In this document: positions 35,428-45,205 of the stretch, piece after piece
Layout: each line of letters starts with the position of its first letter
Position numbering within the stretch: position 1 is the first letter of the stretch
Source: Terrirhizobium terrae
Lineage (GTDB): Bacteria > Pseudomonadota > Alphaproteobacteria > Rhizobiales > Rhizobiaceae
NCBI RefSeq assembly: GCF_030323265.1
Contig: NZ_CP104991.1
Coordinates: 186,001-250,000 of the forward strand
DNA length: 64,000 nucleotides
Direction of reading: 5' to 3'
Notes under the pieces: model-generated
Database searches by the model: none
Seen by the model: the letters and a program-made list of their open reading frames with translations, nothing else
Told to the model about the DNA's origin: nothing
Translations under genes and position numbers: made by a program

Positions 35428-36282
35428 ATGCAGGAACTCGAAACGGGCGAAGCCATCGCTCGGGCGAAGGCCATCTATGACTATGGCCACACGGCGATCT
35501 TCGCCTCCAAGGTCGATCCCCGTCTTCACATGGTTCTTTATGTTCCGCCGACCGCTGCCGACGGCCGCAAGCTTGATCTGCTCGTCGCGGTTCACGGTAC
35601 CGGCCGCACGTCCGCCCTCGACTTCCGCGACGGCTTTGCCGAATTCGGCCTTTACAATGACTGCGCCATCCTGTGTCCGATCTTCCCGGTCGGCGTTCTG
35701 GGTGACGGCGCGCGCTCCGGCTACAAATTCCTCGAGGAAGGCGACATCCGGTACGATCAGGTCGTGATCGCCATGGTCGAGGAAATGGCCGAGAAATACC
35801 AGCAGGACTGGTCGAAATTCGCCATCTTTGGCTTCTCGGGCGGCGGTCATTTCAGCCACCGTTTCGCAATCCTGCACCCGGAAAAGCTCTGGGCTGCCTC
35901 GATCGGCGCGCCGGGCTCCGTCACCCTGCTCGATCCGAACCGCGACTGGTGGGTCGGCATCCGTGATCTGGAAGCTCGCTTCGGCAAGCCGTTCCAGCCG
36001 CAGGAACTGGCGAGAATTCCAGTTCAGATGGTCGTCGGCGATGCCGATCTGGAAACCTGGGAAATCACCCACAAGCCTGGTGGCAAATACTATATGGAAG
36101 GCGCAAACGACGCGGGCAATACCCGCCCCGAGCGCCTTGCCACACTCGCGAAGTCGTTCCGTGATGCGGGCGTCAATGTCACGTTTGATGCCGTCAAGGG
36201 CGTCTCCCACGACAGGGTGAAGGTGCTCGGCCACGTCAAGGCCTTCCTTGCCAAGGTACTCAAGGACCGCCGCGCCAAATGA
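35428..36282 (+). CDS. Alpha/beta-fold serine hydrolase
   Basis: Hydrolase of 284 residues. It has LDLLVAVHGTGRTSALDFRD (oxyanion strand), the nucleophile elbow FAIFGFSGGGHFSHRFA (Ser in GFSGG), VGDADLETWEIT (acid region) and FDAVKGVSHDRVKVLGH (catalytic His). There is no signal peptide, so it is cytoplasmic. It lies between a peptide-binding protein and a gamma-glutamyltransferase-like enzyme, so a role in cleaving an imported ester or amide is plausible. AGGAGA precedes the ATG; its stop overlaps the next start as ATGA. Confidence 0.8.
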   Translation: MQELETGEAIARAKAIYDYGHTAIFASKVDPRLHMVLYVPPTAADGRKLDLLVAVHGTGRTSALDFRDGFAEFGLYNDCAILCPIFPVGVLGDGARSGYKFLEEGDIRYDQVVIAMVEEMAEKYQQDWSKFAIFGFSGGGHFSHRFAILHPEKLWAASIGAPGSVTLLDPNRDWWVGIRDLEARFGKPFQPQELARIPVQMVVGDADLETWEITHKPGGKYYMEGANDAGNTRPERLATLAKSFRDAGVNVTFDAVKGVSHDRVKVLGHVKAFLAKVLKDRRAK

Positions 36283-37886
36283 CGAATGCAACGATTGTAG
36301 CCCCCAGCCGGAAGCCGTCGAAGCCGGTGCCGAAGTCCTCGAACGCGGTGGCAACGCCATCGATGCGGCGCTTGCCTGCGCCTTCGTCCAGGGCGTCGTC
36401 GATCCGCAGATGGCCGGTATCGGTGGCTTTGGCTCGATGCACGCCTACATGCCGAAGAAAGGCGTGCACGAGATCCTCGAATTCTATGCCCGGGCTTCGC
36501 TCAAGGCGACGCCGGACATGTGGCTCGACAAGATCAAGCACCAGAGCCGCGATGGTTTCGGCTATGTGCTGGAAGGCAACATCTCGGACATCGGTTACCA
36601 CGCCGTCTGCACGCCGGGATCGCTAAAGGGCTACGAGACGGCCTTGCGCGACTACGGCACGTTCGACTGGGCCGACCTCATCAAGCCGGCCGTTCGCCTC
36701 GCCCGTAACGGCTTCATGATCCGCAACCACATGCACTGGTACTGGGCCAAGGACCAGTCGGGCGACGGTTTTGCCAACACGCTCGACAAGCTGCGCTTTT
36801 CGAAGACCGGCCGCCATGTGTATTTCCACGAGGACGGAACACTCAGGAATGTCGGCGAACTGCTCGTCAACAAGGATATGGGCGACACGCTCGAGCGTAT
36901 CGCGCAAAGCGGCGGGTCCGACATCTTCTATCATGGCGAACTGGCCGAGCAGATCGCTGCCGACTTCAAGGCCAATGGCGGCCTGATCGATCGGGAAGAT
37001 CTGGCGAAATACGAACTGTCGCGCGTTGCTCCCGTCTGGGGCGAATATCGCGGCAACCGCATCGCCACCTCCTCCTCCGGGCTCAGGCTTTCCGATGCTG
37101 GAATTCCTCCACATCATGGAACAGTTCGATGTCGGTGCCATGCGGCATTCCAGCGCCGAGCATGTTCGCATCCTTTTCGAAGCCATGAAGCGCATGACGA
37201 TCGACAAGGATGCCCATATGGGCGACCCGACCTATGTCGACGTCCCCTACGCGGAGCTCCTGTCGAGGGAACATGCCGAAATGCACGCGCTTGCGATCAA
37301 GGCGGGCGAGATCGCCAATGTCGATCGGCTCGATCGTTCGCAGCGCGAAACTACGCATATCTCGGTCATTGACAAGGATGGCAACGCCGTCGCGATGACC
37401 CATACGCTCGGCAGCCCGTCCGGTGCGATCACCGACGGCCTGGGCTTCATGTATAACGGCACGATGAGCCGCTTCAATCCGGTCCCCGGCAAACCGGGCT
37501 CCATCGCACCCGGCAAGCGCCGGCCGAGCTCTGCGGCGCCGACGATCGTGTTCAGGGATGGCAAGCCCAACATCGTAATTGGCGCGCCCGGCGGCAGTTA
37601 TATCGCGCCTGCGGTCGCCCAGTGCCTGATGAACATGATCGACTTCGACATGTCCGTGCTCGAAGCGGTCTCGGCGCCAAGGATAGTCGGCGTGTCGAAT
37701 ACGATCGACATCTGCAACCGCATCCGCCACTCTGTCGAAGACGAGTTGAAGGCGCAGGGCTACAATGTAGCACGGTCGCCGCAGACTTATGCCTTCGCGG
37801 CGGTTCATGCGATCAAGATCGACAACGGCATCTCCAAGGGTGCCGCCGATCCGCAACGCGACGGAATGGCGATCTCCGTCGCTTAG
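36279..37886 (+). CDS. Gamma-glutamyltransferase family protein, two frameshifts
   Basis: N-terminal-nucleophile hydrolase of about 536 residues, normally self-cleaved into two subunits. After MTNATIVAP, one added C in the C run at 36301 restores QPEAVEAGAEVLERGGNAID, then DPQMAGIGGFGSMHAYMP. A second shift near 37071-37080 (two missing C) restores SPPGSGFPMLEFLHIMEQFD. The nucleophile Thr lies in RETTHISVIDKDGNAVAMTH, followed by KPGSIAPGKRRPSSAAPTIV and GAPGGSYIAPAVAQ. No signal peptide is seen. Both shifts are in C-rich runs and look artefactual. It may process imported gamma-glutamyl compounds. Confidence 0.82.
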
Positions 37887-37897
37887 GGAAAGGTTCC

Positions 37898-38871
37898 ATG
37901 GTTACTTCCATCATCAGGCGCTTGATACAGGCTCTGTTCGTCATCGTGGCGATGACGATCATCGTCTTTATCGGCGTGAGCGTGATCGGCAATCCGGTCG
38001 ATATCCTCATCAATCCAGATGCCAACCAGGCGGAACGCGCTCTGGTCATTGCCCATTACGGGCTCGACCAGCCGTTGTGGAAGCAGTATTTGCTGTTTCT
38101 GCAGGGGTTGCTGCAGGGGATTTCGGCAACAGCTTCGTCTATGGCCGCCCGGCGCTCGGCCTCATCCTCGAGCGCCTTCCGGCAACGCTGGAGCTGGCTA
38201 TCACCGCGCTCGGGATCGCGATCGTTTTCGGCCTGCCGCTCGGCCTTTACGCCGGGCTCTATCCAAATCGCGTATCGTCCAAACTGATCATGTCCGGCTC
38301 GATCCTCGGTTTCTCGCTGCCGACATTCTGGGTGGGCCTTATGCTGATCATGGTGTTTTCGGTCGAGCTCGGCTGGCTGCCGACCAACGGCCGCGGCCCG
38401 ACCCTCGAATTGTTCGGCGCCCAATGGTCGTTTCTCACCGGCGAAGGTCTCAGGCATCTCCTGCTTCCTGCCTTCAATCTCGCACTGTTCAAGACCTCTC
38501 TCATCATGCGGCTCACCCGGGCCGGCGTGCAGGAGGTCCTGCCCCAGGATTATGTCAAGTTCGCCCGCGCCAAGGGCCTGCGGGAGCGCCGGGTGATCGC
38601 AGTGCATGTGCTAAAAAACCTGATGATCCCGGTCGTTACCATTATCGGCCTGGAATTCTGCTCGCTGATCGCCTTCTCCGTCGTGACCGAGAGCATTTTC
38701 GCATGGCCGGGCATGGGCAAGCTCATCATTGACTCCATCAACGTTCTCGATCGCCCCGTCATCGTCGCCTACCTGATGATGATGGTCGTACTCTTCGTCG
38801 TACTGAACTTCATCATCGACATCTGTTACACCATCCTGGATCCACGGATCCGGCTTGACGCAAAGGCTTGA
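37898..38871 (+). CDS. Peptide ABC transporter permease (DppB type), one frameshift
   Basis: Inner-membrane permease of about 325 residues. The N part is MVTSIIRRLIQALFVIVAMT and ALVIAHYGLDQPLWKQYL; one added G in the G run at 38116 restores DFGNSFVYGRPALGLILERL. It continues GFSLPTFWVGLMLIMVFSVE, the coupling segment LPQDYVKFARAKGLRERRVI and FAWPGMGKLIIDSINVLDRP. ATG lies 11 bp after the Ggt-like stop. It pairs with the DppC-type permease that follows. Confidence 0.87.
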
Positions 38872-38874
38872 TTC

Positions 38875-39789
38875 ATGGCTGAACCAAATGCGCAAGATAG
38901 CAGCGTTCCGGATGCCGGTCCCGGCCGCCTTGCCAAGGGCATTTCGGAATTCTTCCGCTCACCTGCCGCCGCCATCGGCTTAGTCACTCTGATCGTCATC
39001 TGTTGCTTGGCGCTGCTGGCGCCCTGGATTTCGCCGCAGAATCCCTATGACCTGATGCAGCTCGACATCATGGACGGACGTCTGCCTCCGGGCTCGGAAT
39101 CGATGACCGGCCTCGTCTATCACCTCGGCACCGACAGCCAGGGGCGCGACATCCTTTCCGGCATCCTCTACGGCCTGCGAACCTCGCTGTTGGTCGGCGT
39201 GCTTTCGGCCTTCGCGGCCGCGATCATCGGCACCACCGCCGGCCTGTTCGCCGCCTATATGGGCAAGCGCACCGAGACGGTGATCATGCGGCTCGTTGAC
39301 CTGCAGCTCTCCTTTCCGACCATCCTTATGGCGCTGATGATGCTCGCCATTCTCGGCAAAGGCGTCACCAATGTCGTCATCGCACTGATCATCGCCGAAT
39401 GGGCGACCTATGCCCGCACCGTCCGCGGCACGGCGCTGGTCGAGCGAGAGAAGGAATATGTCGAGGCGGCGCGCATGCTGCGGCTTCCCGGCTGGCGCAT
39501 CCTGTTCAAGCATCTTTTGCCGAACTGTCTGGCGCCCGTCATCGTCATCGCGACCATGCAGGTGGCGCGGGCGATCGGGCTGGAAGCAACGCTTTCCTTT
39601 CTCGGGCTCGGCGCATCCGTCACGGAACCGTCCCTCGGCATGCTGATCTCGACCGGCTACCAGTATCTTCTGACCGGCCTCTACTGGATCAGCTTCTTCC
39701 CCGGCATCGCGCTTCTGGTCACGATCGTGGCGATCAATCTCGTCGGTGACCGGCTCCGCGATGTCCTCAATCCGAGGAACATGTCATGA
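38875..39789 (+). CDS. Peptide ABC transporter permease (DppC type)
   Basis: Second membrane subunit, 304 residues, with an N-terminal cytoplasmic segment then IGLVTLIVICCLALLAPWIS, HLGTDSQGRDILSGILYGLR (DppC signature), REKEYVEAARMLRLPGWRIL (EAA loop) and EATLSFLGLGASVTEPSLG. It starts 3 bp after the preceding stop, and its stop overlaps the ATPase start as ATGTCATGA, consistent with tight coupling. Confidence 0.92.
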   Translation: MAEPNAQDSSVPDAGPGRLAKGISEFFRSPAAAIGLVTLIVICCLALLAPWISPQNPYDLMQLDIMDGRLPPGSESMTGLVYHLGTDSQGRDILSGILYGLRTSLLVGVLSAFAAAIIGTTAGLFAAYMGKRTETVIMRLVDLQLSFPTILMALMMLAILGKGVTNVVIALIIAEWATYARTVRGTALVEREKEYVEAARMLRLPGWRILFKHLLPNCLAPVIVIATMQVARAIGLEATLSFLGLGASVTEPSLGMLISTGYQYLLTGLYWISFFPGIALLVTIVAINLVGDRLRDVLNPRNMS

Positions 39790-40763
39790 CCGCCCTGCTC
39801 AAAATAGAAAATCTCGTCACCGAATTCGGCGGCAGTAAAGGGCAGCCGGGACTGCGGGCCGTCAATGACATCTCCTTTACGGTCGAGCGCGGCAAGGTGC
39901 TCGGTCTCGTCGGCGAATCCGGATCGGGCAAGTCGGTGACCGGATTCTCGATCATGCGGCTGCTCGAAAAGCCGGGACGCATCGCCGGCGGCCGGGTAAT
40001 CTTCGACGGCACCGACATCTCGAACTGCTCCGACGAGAAGATGCGGCAGCTGCGCGGCAAGCGTATCGCCATGGTCTTCCAGGACCCGATGATGACGCTC
40101 AACCCGGTGCTGACCATCGGTACCCAGATGGTCGAAGCTGTCCGGGCGCATGACAGCGTGTCCAAGGACGTAGCCCGCCAGAGATCTCGCGATGCGCTTG
40201 CCATCGTCGGCATTCCGAGCCCCGAGGAGCGGCTGGCCGCCTATCCGCACCAGTTTTCCGGCGGCATGCGCCAGCGCGTCGCGATCGCCATCGCGCTTCT
40301 GCACAGACCGGACCTCATCATCGCCGACGAGCCGACGACGGCACTCGACGTGACGATCCAGAGCCAGATCATCTCGGAATTCCAGAAGCTCACCGAGGAA
40401 TCCAACACCGCAGTGATCTGGATCACCCACGATCTCGCGATTGTTTCGAGGCTCGCGGACGATATCGCCGTCATGTATGCCGGCCGCCTGGTCGAAACCG
40501 GCCCGGTTACCAAGGTGCTGAGCGACCCGCATCATCCCTATACCGCCGGGCTGATCGCATCGGTTCCGTCGCAGAACCGGCGCGGCGAGCCGTTGCGCCA
40601 GATCCGCGGCATGACGCCCGCGATCAATCGGCTGCCCCAGGGCTGCAGCTTCCGCACGCGGTGCGATCGCGCGACGGACGGCTGTCTCGTCATGCCCGCC
40701 CTCATGCCGGAAGACGACCGCTCCCTCCGCTGCATCCATCCCGTAACGAAAGAGACCGTATGA
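39786..40763 (+). CDS. Peptide ABC transporter ATP-binding protein (DppD type)
   Basis: ATPase subunit of 325 residues: Walker A LVGESGSGKSVTGFSIMRLL, Q-loop IAMVFQDPMMTLNPVL, signature FSGGMRQRVAIAIALLHRPD, Walker B LIIADEPTTALDVTIQ, H-loop WITHDLAIV, and the C-terminal oligopeptide-type extension with QGCSFRTRCDRATDGC, Cys residues that in DppD-type proteins can bind an iron-sulfur cluster. It overlaps the permease and the second ATPase. Confidence 0.92.
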   Translation: MTALLKIENLVTEFGGSKGQPGLRAVNDISFTVERGKVLGLVGESGSGKSVTGFSIMRLLEKPGRIAGGRVIFDGTDISNCSDEKMRQLRGKRIAMVFQDPMMTLNPVLTIGTQMVEAVRAHDSVSKDVARQRSRDALAIVGIPSPEERLAAYPHQFSGGMRQRVAIAIALLHRPDLIIADEPTTALDVTIQSQIISEFQKLTEESNTAVIWITHDLAIVSRLADDIAVMYAGRLVETGPVTKVLSDPHHPYTAGLIASVPSQNRRGEPLRQIRGMTPAINRLPQGCSFRTRCDRATDGCLVMPALMPEDDRSLRCIHPVTKETV

Positions 40764-41823
40764 TGACGGTGACAAACGCGCCCATGATCGAAGGCTCCCC
40801 GGTCCAGACGCCGTCGACCGGAACCCTCTCATCGAAGCACGAAATGTCTCACAGCGTTTCGGTCCAAAGCCGGATCTCGCGGCCAAGATCGCACTCAAGC
40901 TCAGGCTCGCAAAGCCCGCGCCTATCGTGCACGCGCTGGATGACGTCAGCCTGGCCATCCGCAGCGGCGAGGTCGTGGGCCTCGTCGGCGAGAGCGGTTG
41001 CGGTAAGTCGACACTCGGCCGCGTCATCGCCGGGATCAACGCCCCGAGCGACGGCAAAGTTTTCTGGAAGGGTGTCGACCGGAACGCTATGTCGGGCAGC
41101 GAGCGACACGAACTCGGTCTCGCAACCCAGATGATTTTCCAGAACCCGATGGCCGCGCTCAACCCGCGCATGACCGTCGAGGAACTGCTCTGGGAAGCCC
41201 CCAAGGCTCATGGCTTGGCCCGCTCGGCCGAGCGCAACGCCTATGTGGACAAATACCTGCTGCTCGCCGGCTTCGACCCGGCGATGAAGAAGCGCTATCC
41301 GCATCAGTTTTCAGGCGGCCAGCGGCAACGCGTCAACATTGCCCGGGCGCTCGCGGTGCAGCCGAAATTCCTGGTCTGTGATGAAAGCGTCGCAGCACTC
41401 GACGTGTCCATCCAGGCGCAGGTGATCAACCTGTTCATGGAACTGCGCGACAAGCTGGATCTCACCTATCTGTTCGTTAGTCACGATCTCGGCGTCGTCG
41501 AGCACATCTCCGACCGCGTCGCCATCATGTATCTCGGGCGGATTGTCGAAGAGGCGCCCGTCGAGGAAATCTTCAAGCGGGCAAATCACCCTTACACGCA
41601 GGCTCTCCTCTCGGAGGTTCCGCGGATCGAGTCCGGGAAGCGGCGCTTCAAGCCGGTTGAAGGCGAGCTGCCGAGCCCGCTCAACCCACCGAAGGGCTGC
41701 CACTTCCACCCCCGCTGCCCATTCGCGATGGATCGCTGTCGCATCGAGGTGCCGGTGAAGAAGCAGGTCGCGCCGGGCCACCTCTCGGCATGTCATCTAA
41801 ACGATCAATGTCTGACGGATTAA
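40760..41823 (+). CDS. Peptide ABC transporter ATP-binding protein (DppF type), one frameshift
   Basis: Second ATPase of about 355 residues. From ATG at 40760 (overlapping the dppD-type stop) the frame runs MMTVTNAPMIEGSPV; one added C at 40824 restores LIEARNVSQRFGPKPDLAAK, then IVHALDDVSLAIRSGEVVGL, Walker A GESGCGKS, signature FSGGQRQRVNIARALAVQPK, Walker B LVCDESVAALDVS, and the Cys-bearing tail KGCHFHPRCPFAMDRC. It ends the seven-gene operon. Confidence 0.88.
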
Positions 41824-41847
41824 AACCAAAGGCCTATTCGGCATTGC

Positions 41848-41871
41848 GCTCTTGATGCAATGTGAACCCAA
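41848..41871 (+). repeat. Repeat copy A: GCTCTTGATG-N6-GAAC motif
   Basis: GCTCTTGATG (41848-41857) followed six bases later by GAAC. The same arrangement occurs at 54391, 55214 and 60464, always on plus and always intergenic. This copy follows the peptide operon. Confidence 0.55.
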
Positions 41872-41955
41872 GGTGCACACAAGCAATTCAGACAATGGAT
41901 CTTCGAAGCTGTCCCTAGTTGAACTGACTTCCCCAGATCTCATTATCAAGGTCAT

Positions 41956-41973
41956 GAGGCTGATGTCAGCCTC
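41956..41973. terminator. Hairpin between convergent operons
   Basis: GAGGCTGA-TG-TCAGCCTC is a perfect 8-bp inverted repeat overlapping the stop of the amino-acid permease, at the meeting point of the peptide and amino-acid operons. No clear U-tract; possible bidirectional terminator. Confidence 0.4.
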
Positions 41974-42646
41974 ACCGGCCATTTGGCAGCTTGCTGCGCC
42001 GCTCGACGTAATTGACCAGCCGGACCATTGGCCAGAGAAACGCGAGGTAGATCATGGCCGCGCCGATCAAGGGCGTAGGGCTGGCAAAGAACGCCTGCGC
42101 ATCATTGGCCTCCTTCAACAGTTCCGGCAGGGCCACCGCAGAGGCAAGCGATGTATCCTTGAACATCGACACGCAATTGCTGGTGGTCGGTGGGATGACG
42201 AGCTTGATCGCCTGCGGCAGAACGACCTTGCGCAGCGTCGTGACGAAGGACAGGCCGAGCGCATGCGCGGCCTCGAACTGCCCCTTGGGTATGCTCTCGA
42301 TGCCGCTGCGGAAGACCTCCGCCGAATAGGCCGACATGACGAGGGTAAAGGCGAGTGTCGCCGAAAACCCCGCCGACAGGCGTACGCCGATGAATGGCAA
42401 CGCGTAGTAGATCAGGATCAGGACAACCAGCAGCGGCACCGCGCGAAAAATGTCGATGAAGCCGATGGTGAGCCAGCGGACCGGCCGGGGAGCGTAGAGC
42501 CGCAGGAGACTGATGAACATGCCTATTGGAATGCCGAGGCAGATGGCCAGGACCCCGAGCAGCAGGGTGTTGATGACGCCACGAAGCAGCGCCGGAAAGG
42601 CGTCGACGAAGACGTCGATATTGAAGAATGTATCGATGAGGGTCAT
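41972..42646 (-). CDS. Polar amino acid ABC transporter permease (HisM/GlnP family)
   Basis: Inner-membrane permease of 224 residues: MTLIDTFFNIDVFVDAFPAL, GVINTLLLGVLAICLGIPIG, FRAVPLLVVLILIYYALPF, and the EAA loop QFEAAHALGLSFVTTLRKVV followed by LPQAIKLVIPPTTSN. ATG at 42646 matches the family start; a 54-codon in-frame extension is rejected. Only one permease and no ATPase are visible, so the transporter must form a homodimeric pore and borrow or encode its ATPase elsewhere. Confidence 0.88.
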   Translation of the reverse strand: MTLIDTFFNIDVFVDAFPALLRGVINTLLLGVLAICLGIPIGMFISLLRLYAPRPVRWLTIGFIDIFRAVPLLVVLILIYYALPFIGVRLSAGFSATLAFTLVMSAYSAEVFRSGIESIPKGQFEAAHALGLSFVTTLRKVVLPQAIKLVIPPTTSNCVSMFKDTSLASAVALPELLKEANDAQAFFASPTPLIGAAMIYLAFLWPMVRLVNYVERRSKLPNGR

Positions 42647-42683
42647 GGGCGTCCGGAGGAATCGTGAAGTCGGAGTGTCGGAA

Positions 42684-42714
42684 CGGGCCGGCAGAGCGAT
42701 CCTCCACCGGCCCG
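42684..42714 (-). terminator. Intercistronic hairpin after amino-acid binding-protein gene
   Basis: CGGGCCGG (42684-42691) pairs with CCGGCCCG (42707-42714), an 8-bp stem between the binding-protein stop and the permease start. Probably stabilises the upstream message. Confidence 0.45.
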
Positions 42715-42741
42715 GTTGACGTTGGCACTTGCGTGCCTTTG

Positions 42742-43539
42742 TCAGCCCTTCGGCACTTCCGCTTCGAGCACCGTGGATGACTGCTTCGGTGCGTCGGTGC
42801 CGAACCACTTCTTGTGGATGGCCTGCATGCTGCCGTCCTTCTTCATGGCGGTCAGCGCCTCGTTGATTTTAACGAGATAGGGCGAGTTCTTGGCCATCAT
42901 CATGCCGTATTGTTCGCCCGACTTGATGCGCTCCACCACGCGCATGCCCTTCATCTTAGTGAAGGCATATTCCATGTTCGGAACGTCACTGGTAATACCA
43001 TCGACGCGTCCGGCAGAAAGGTCCAGCAACGCATCCTGCGGACTGTTGTAGCTCTTCACCTCGGCAAAGCCGTACTTGTCCTTGTTGTCCACCAACCACT
43101 TGTGGCTGGTTGAACCCGAATGCGAGCCGACGACCTTGCCCTTGAGGTCCGCGAGACTGTTGATTGCGCCGTTATCCTTCGCCGCAATCCCCATGGCGGA
43201 GTCGTAATAAGGTTGGGTGAAGGCCTGCGAGACGAGGCGTTCCTTGGTGATGGTGATCGATGAGATCGCAACGTCGATACGGCCAGAACTGGTGGCCGGG
43301 AAAAGCGGCTGGAAGTCATAGCCTACGATATCGACCGCCATGCCGACGCGTTTCGCCGCCTCGGTGACGATGTCGACTTCGAAGCCTTCGAAAACGCCGC
43401 TGGCGTTCTTGGCTTCGAATGGAGGATTGTTCGGGTAGGAGCCGACATTAAGCACGCCTTCGGCGTGAGCAATGAAAGGCATGGCGACGATGCCGGCCGC
43501 GGCCGATGCGATGAGAATGCTGCGACGTGTGAAGTCCAT
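42742..43539 (-). CDS. Amino acid ABC transporter substrate-binding protein (SBP family 3)
   Basis: Periplasmic receptor of 265 residues. The leader MDFTRRSILIASAAAGIVAM has paired arginines and a hydrophobic core, so Tat or Sec export is possible. The mature part has VGSYPNNPPFEAKNASGVFE, GFEVDIVTEAAKRVGMAVDI, DVAISSITITKERL and LKGKVVGSHSGSTSHKWL, typical of the family 3 receptor fold. It sits between the aminotransferase-like gene and the permease. Confidence 0.9.
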   Translation of the reverse strand: MDFTRRSILIASAAAGIVAMPFIAHAEGVLNVGSYPNNPPFEAKNASGVFEGFEVDIVTEAAKRVGMAVDIVGYDFQPLFPATSSGRIDVAISSITITKERLVSQAFTQPYYDSAMGIAAKDNGAINSLADLKGKVVGSHSGSTSHKWLVDNKDKYGFAEVKSYNSPQDALLDLSAGRVDGITSDVPNMEYAFTKMKGMRVVERIKSGEQYGMMMAKNSPYLVKINEALTAMKKDGSMQAIHKKWFGTDAPKQSSTVLEAEVPKG

Positions 43540-43596
43540 TTTGTTTCCCTCTGGTTGGCCCGGTTTGGCTCCTCCCTTCCGACCGGTTCTATCTTC

Positions 43597-43618
43597 CGCC
43601 CGTCTTCCCGAACGGGCG
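43597..43618 (-). terminator. Hairpin between aminotransferase and binding-protein genes
   Basis: CGCCCGT (43597-43603) and ACGGGCG (43612-43618) form a 7-bp perfect stem in the 142-bp gap. No U-tract. Possible attenuator or processing site. Confidence 0.35.
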
Positions 43619-43681
43619 TCATTGCTTCATTCCAGACACCCTCGATCCAGCGGACAATCGTGGATCATAGGCAATCGCGCA

Positions 43682-44980
43682 TCAGTTCCTGAGCGTTTCG
43701 ACAACCCTCCCGATTGCCGTGTCCAGTGCATTCAGTCCGAAGTCGATCTCCTCTTCCGTTGACGTGATCGGCGGCGCCAAGCGCATGACGCCGGATGTGT
43801 AAGCACCGGTGATGTTGGCTGAAAGGCCGAGGTCCAGCGCGACCTGTGTGACCTTCTGGGAAATGGCCGTACCGGTCTGGCCTGCAAGCGGAAGAAATTC
43901 CATGCCGAGCAGCAATCCACGGCCACGAACGTCCCCGATGCATTCGTGATGCTGCATGAGGTTCTGCAGGCCCTTCTTCAGGCGGGTACCCAGCACCGCC
44001 GCTCGCTCGACCAGTCTATCGCGCTGAATGATCTGAAGCACCTTGAGGGCTACGGAAGCAGGCAGTGGATCGTTGACATGCGTCGTCGCGAACATGAAGC
44101 CGCGGCTGTAGGCGGTCTCCGCGATCTCATCCGACGTGGAGACCGACGACATCGCCATGCCCGCGCCAAGCGTCTTCGACAGCAGCAGAATGTCCGGCAC
44201 CACCTTGTCGCGCTCGAAGGCAAACATCTCGCCGGTGCGCCCGAGACTCGTCTGGGCCTCGTCGACGATCAGCAGCATGCCGCGGCGTTCGCAATGAGCC
44301 TTCAAGGCGGCAAGGTAGCCGACAGGAAGGTCGAGGACGCCGCCCGTGCTCAGGATCGGCTCGGCAACGAAGGCTGCTAGATTTCCAGTCGACTGGCGGT
44401 CGAGGAGTTCGAAACTGTCGTCAAGCTCCTGCTGCCATGTCACGCCGGGAAAGCGCGGGCGGAACAGATTGGGCGCGGGGATGGCAAAGGCGCCGGGCAT
44501 CAGTGGCCCGTGACCGCGCCTCCCGATCGAATAGGTGGCCGACGCCGCCGCACCCGTCGATCCGTGATAGGACTGGGCGAAACCCACCACTTCCCACTTG
44601 CCGGTCACGACCTTGGCCAGACGGATTGCCGCCTCGACCGATTCACCGCCGGTCGAGAGGAACATCGAGCGCGGCAGTTCCGGCACGAGATCCGCCAGCG
44701 CCTCGGCCAGATCCACGACCGGCTTCGACAGCATCATGCTGAGCAGGTGGTCGAGCCGGCTGGAGGCCTCGTGGATGGTCGCCACGAGTTCCGGGTGGGC
44801 ATGGCCGAGCACGGAGCTCATCTGTCCGGAGGTGAAGTCGAGGATACGGCGGCCCGAAGCGTCATATAGCCAAGATCCCTCGGCGCGCTCCGGTATGAAG
44901 GGCGTGAAATCGCCACCCAGCCCCATGTAGCGCAGCAGGTACTTGTCGGCCTTGATCACAGTTTGCTCATCGGCATTCAT
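43682..44980 (-). CDS. Class III PLP enzyme, 2,2-dialkylglycine decarboxylase (DgdA)-like
   Basis: PLP-dependent enzyme of 432 residues. Motifs include LDFTSGQMSSVLGHAHPELV, FLSTGGESVEAAIRLAKVVT, GFAQSYHGSTGAAASATYS, LLIVDEAQTSLGRTGEMFAF (Asp binding the PLP ring), the Schiff-base lysine in ILLLSKTLGAGMAMSSVS, and FATTHVNDPLPASVALKVL. The last segment and ECIGDVRGRGLLLGME resemble dialkylglycine decarboxylases, which couple decarboxylation of 2,2-dialkyl amino acids to transamination of pyruvate. An ordinary transaminase is the alternative. It is next to an amino-acid importer and a LysR gene. Confidence 0.82.
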   Translation of the reverse strand: MNADEQTVIKADKYLLRYMGLGGDFTPFIPERAEGSWLYDASGRRILDFTSGQMSSVLGHAHPELVATIHEASSRLDHLLSMMLSKPVVDLAEALADLVPELPRSMFLSTGGESVEAAIRLAKVVTGKWEVVGFAQSYHGSTGAAASATYSIGRRGHGPLMPGAFAIPAPNLFRPRFPGVTWQQELDDSFELLDRQSTGNLAAFVAEPILSTGGVLDLPVGYLAALKAHCERRGMLLIVDEAQTSLGRTGEMFAFERDKVVPDILLLSKTLGAGMAMSSVSTSDEIAETAYSRGFMFATTHVNDPLPASVALKVLQIIQRDRLVERAAVLGTRLKKGLQNLMQHHECIGDVRGRGLLLGMEFLPLAGQTGTAISQKVTQVALDLGLSANITGAYTSGVMRLAPPITSTEEEIDFGLNALDTAIGRVVETLRN

Positions 44981-45205
44981 TGATGAAATGAACTCTCTTG
45001 TTCGTGTTGCTCCCCGACGACAAGCGCGTCTTCGAGATCCGTTTTCGAGAGATTAATGCGAGCGCGAGGCATGAAAAGCGAAAAGACTTTGCCCCAATCG
45101 AAGAGAAAAATTCATCATTGGAAAAGCGATCCGGCGCTGGTCACAATATGTCAGCCGGTCAACGCACCGAGCGCTACCGTTGCGGCGGAAACATATCCAA
45201 TCTGG

